Of a stretch of 64,000 bases of DNA, positions 63,897 to 64,000 are shown one piece after another. The position numbers were made by a program, and so were the translations under genes. Location: contig DATGIF010000008.1 of NCBI GenBank assembly GCA_035295845.1, positions 62,001 through 126,000 of the forward strand, read 5' to 3'. Source of the stretch: Palsa-892 sp035295845. GTDB lineage: Bacteria; Pseudomonadota; Alphaproteobacteria; Rhizobiales; Xanthobacteraceae. Below the pieces are notes generated by a model. The model saw only the letters and a list, made by a program, of their open reading frames with translations. It made no database searches and was not told the origin of the DNA. How positions within the stretch are numbered: the first letter of the stretch is position 1; every line of letters begins with the position of its first letter.

Positions 63897-64000
63897 TCAT
63901 TGCATCGGCAGGTCGCCGCCGCCACTGCCCTTGGCGAGCGTCACTTCCGTCACCGCGATCAGCATTTCGGCGCGCGTCTTCAGATCAGGCGCCTCCAACA
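63897..64000 (-). CDS. LON substrate-binding (N-terminal Lon-like) domain protein, C-terminal end only
   Basis: The last 33 codons, read from the window edge to TGA at 63899-63897: LEAPDLKTRAEMLIAVTEVT, then LAKGSGGGDLPMQ. This tail resembles the end of the small LON-domain proteins that precede Trm112-like genes in Hyphomicrobiales. The catalytic Lon domains are absent from this family. Assigned from the tail and context. Confidence 0.65.
   Translation of the reverse strand, partial: LEAPDLKTRAEMLIAVTEVTLAKGSGGGDLPMQ

Overview
The window is a gene-dense, GC-rich chromosome segment from an alphaproteobacterium. It most likely belongs to the Hyphomicrobiales (Rhizobiales), in a lineage outside the classical Rhizobiaceae, but the family cannot be fixed by eye. 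Supporting signs are the gene order ppsR / origin / hemE-hemJ-rho, the block mnmE-mnmG-rsmG-parA-parB with parS sites, a hisB-DUF2628-hisH-hisA-hisF operon, a CenR-like regulator, LolA, an RpoH-type dnaK promoter and GAGCATGAT-ended palindromic repeats typical of the order. No rRNA, tRNA or CRISPR array was seen.

Layout. 1-7.7 kb: heat-shock genes dnaJ (cut by the window edge), dnaK, grpE and hrcA on the minus strand, with two membrane glycosyltransferase genes between dnaK and grpE. 7.9-14 kb: rph-rdgB-hemW facing a penicillin-binding-protein-activator-like lipoprotein gene, then rsmI-yraN-gshB and a secreted amidase-like gene. 14.96-17.78 kb: a complete IS1595-family 'transporter' insertion sequence with 8-bp target duplications. 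It carries a membrane-protein gene and a three-gene cassette led by a Panacea/SocA-domain antitoxin-like protein. 17.8-29 kb: comM, a hybrid histidine kinase, coaA, the his genes, hslVU and smr. 29-35.3 kb: mltA, Tim44-like, secB, dnaQ, coaE, aroE, maf and ppsR. 35.3-35.6 kb: the probable chromosomal replication origin. 35.6-40.5 kb: hemE, hemJ, rho and a thioredoxin-domain (YyaL) gene. 40.56-42.40 kb: a second IS1595 element, with perfect 24-bp inverted repeats, three possible small passenger genes and a frameshifted transposase, placed 4 bp upstream of the YyaL start codon. 42.5-48.3 kb: mnmE, mnmG, rsmG, parA and parB with four parS sites. 48.3-64 kb: holA, lptE, leuS, yggS, an L,D-transpeptidase gene, cenR, a cNMP-binding gene, xth, lolA, ftsK, amtB-glnK (NtrC/sigma54 signals), tesB, ubiH, a Trm112-like gene and the end of a LON-domain gene.

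How it fits together. Most genes are conserved housekeeping: protein quality control (DnaKJ/GrpE/HslVU/SecB), histidine and tetrapyrrole synthesis, tRNA modification, envelope maintenance (MltA, LptE, LolA, L,D-transpeptidase) and chromosome replication and segregation (oriC, parS/ParAB, FtsK, HolA, DnaQ). The accessory DNA is almost entirely the two IS1595 elements. The most unusual item is the Panacea-led cassette, which looks like a toxin-antitoxin or addiction module travelling inside an insertion sequence.
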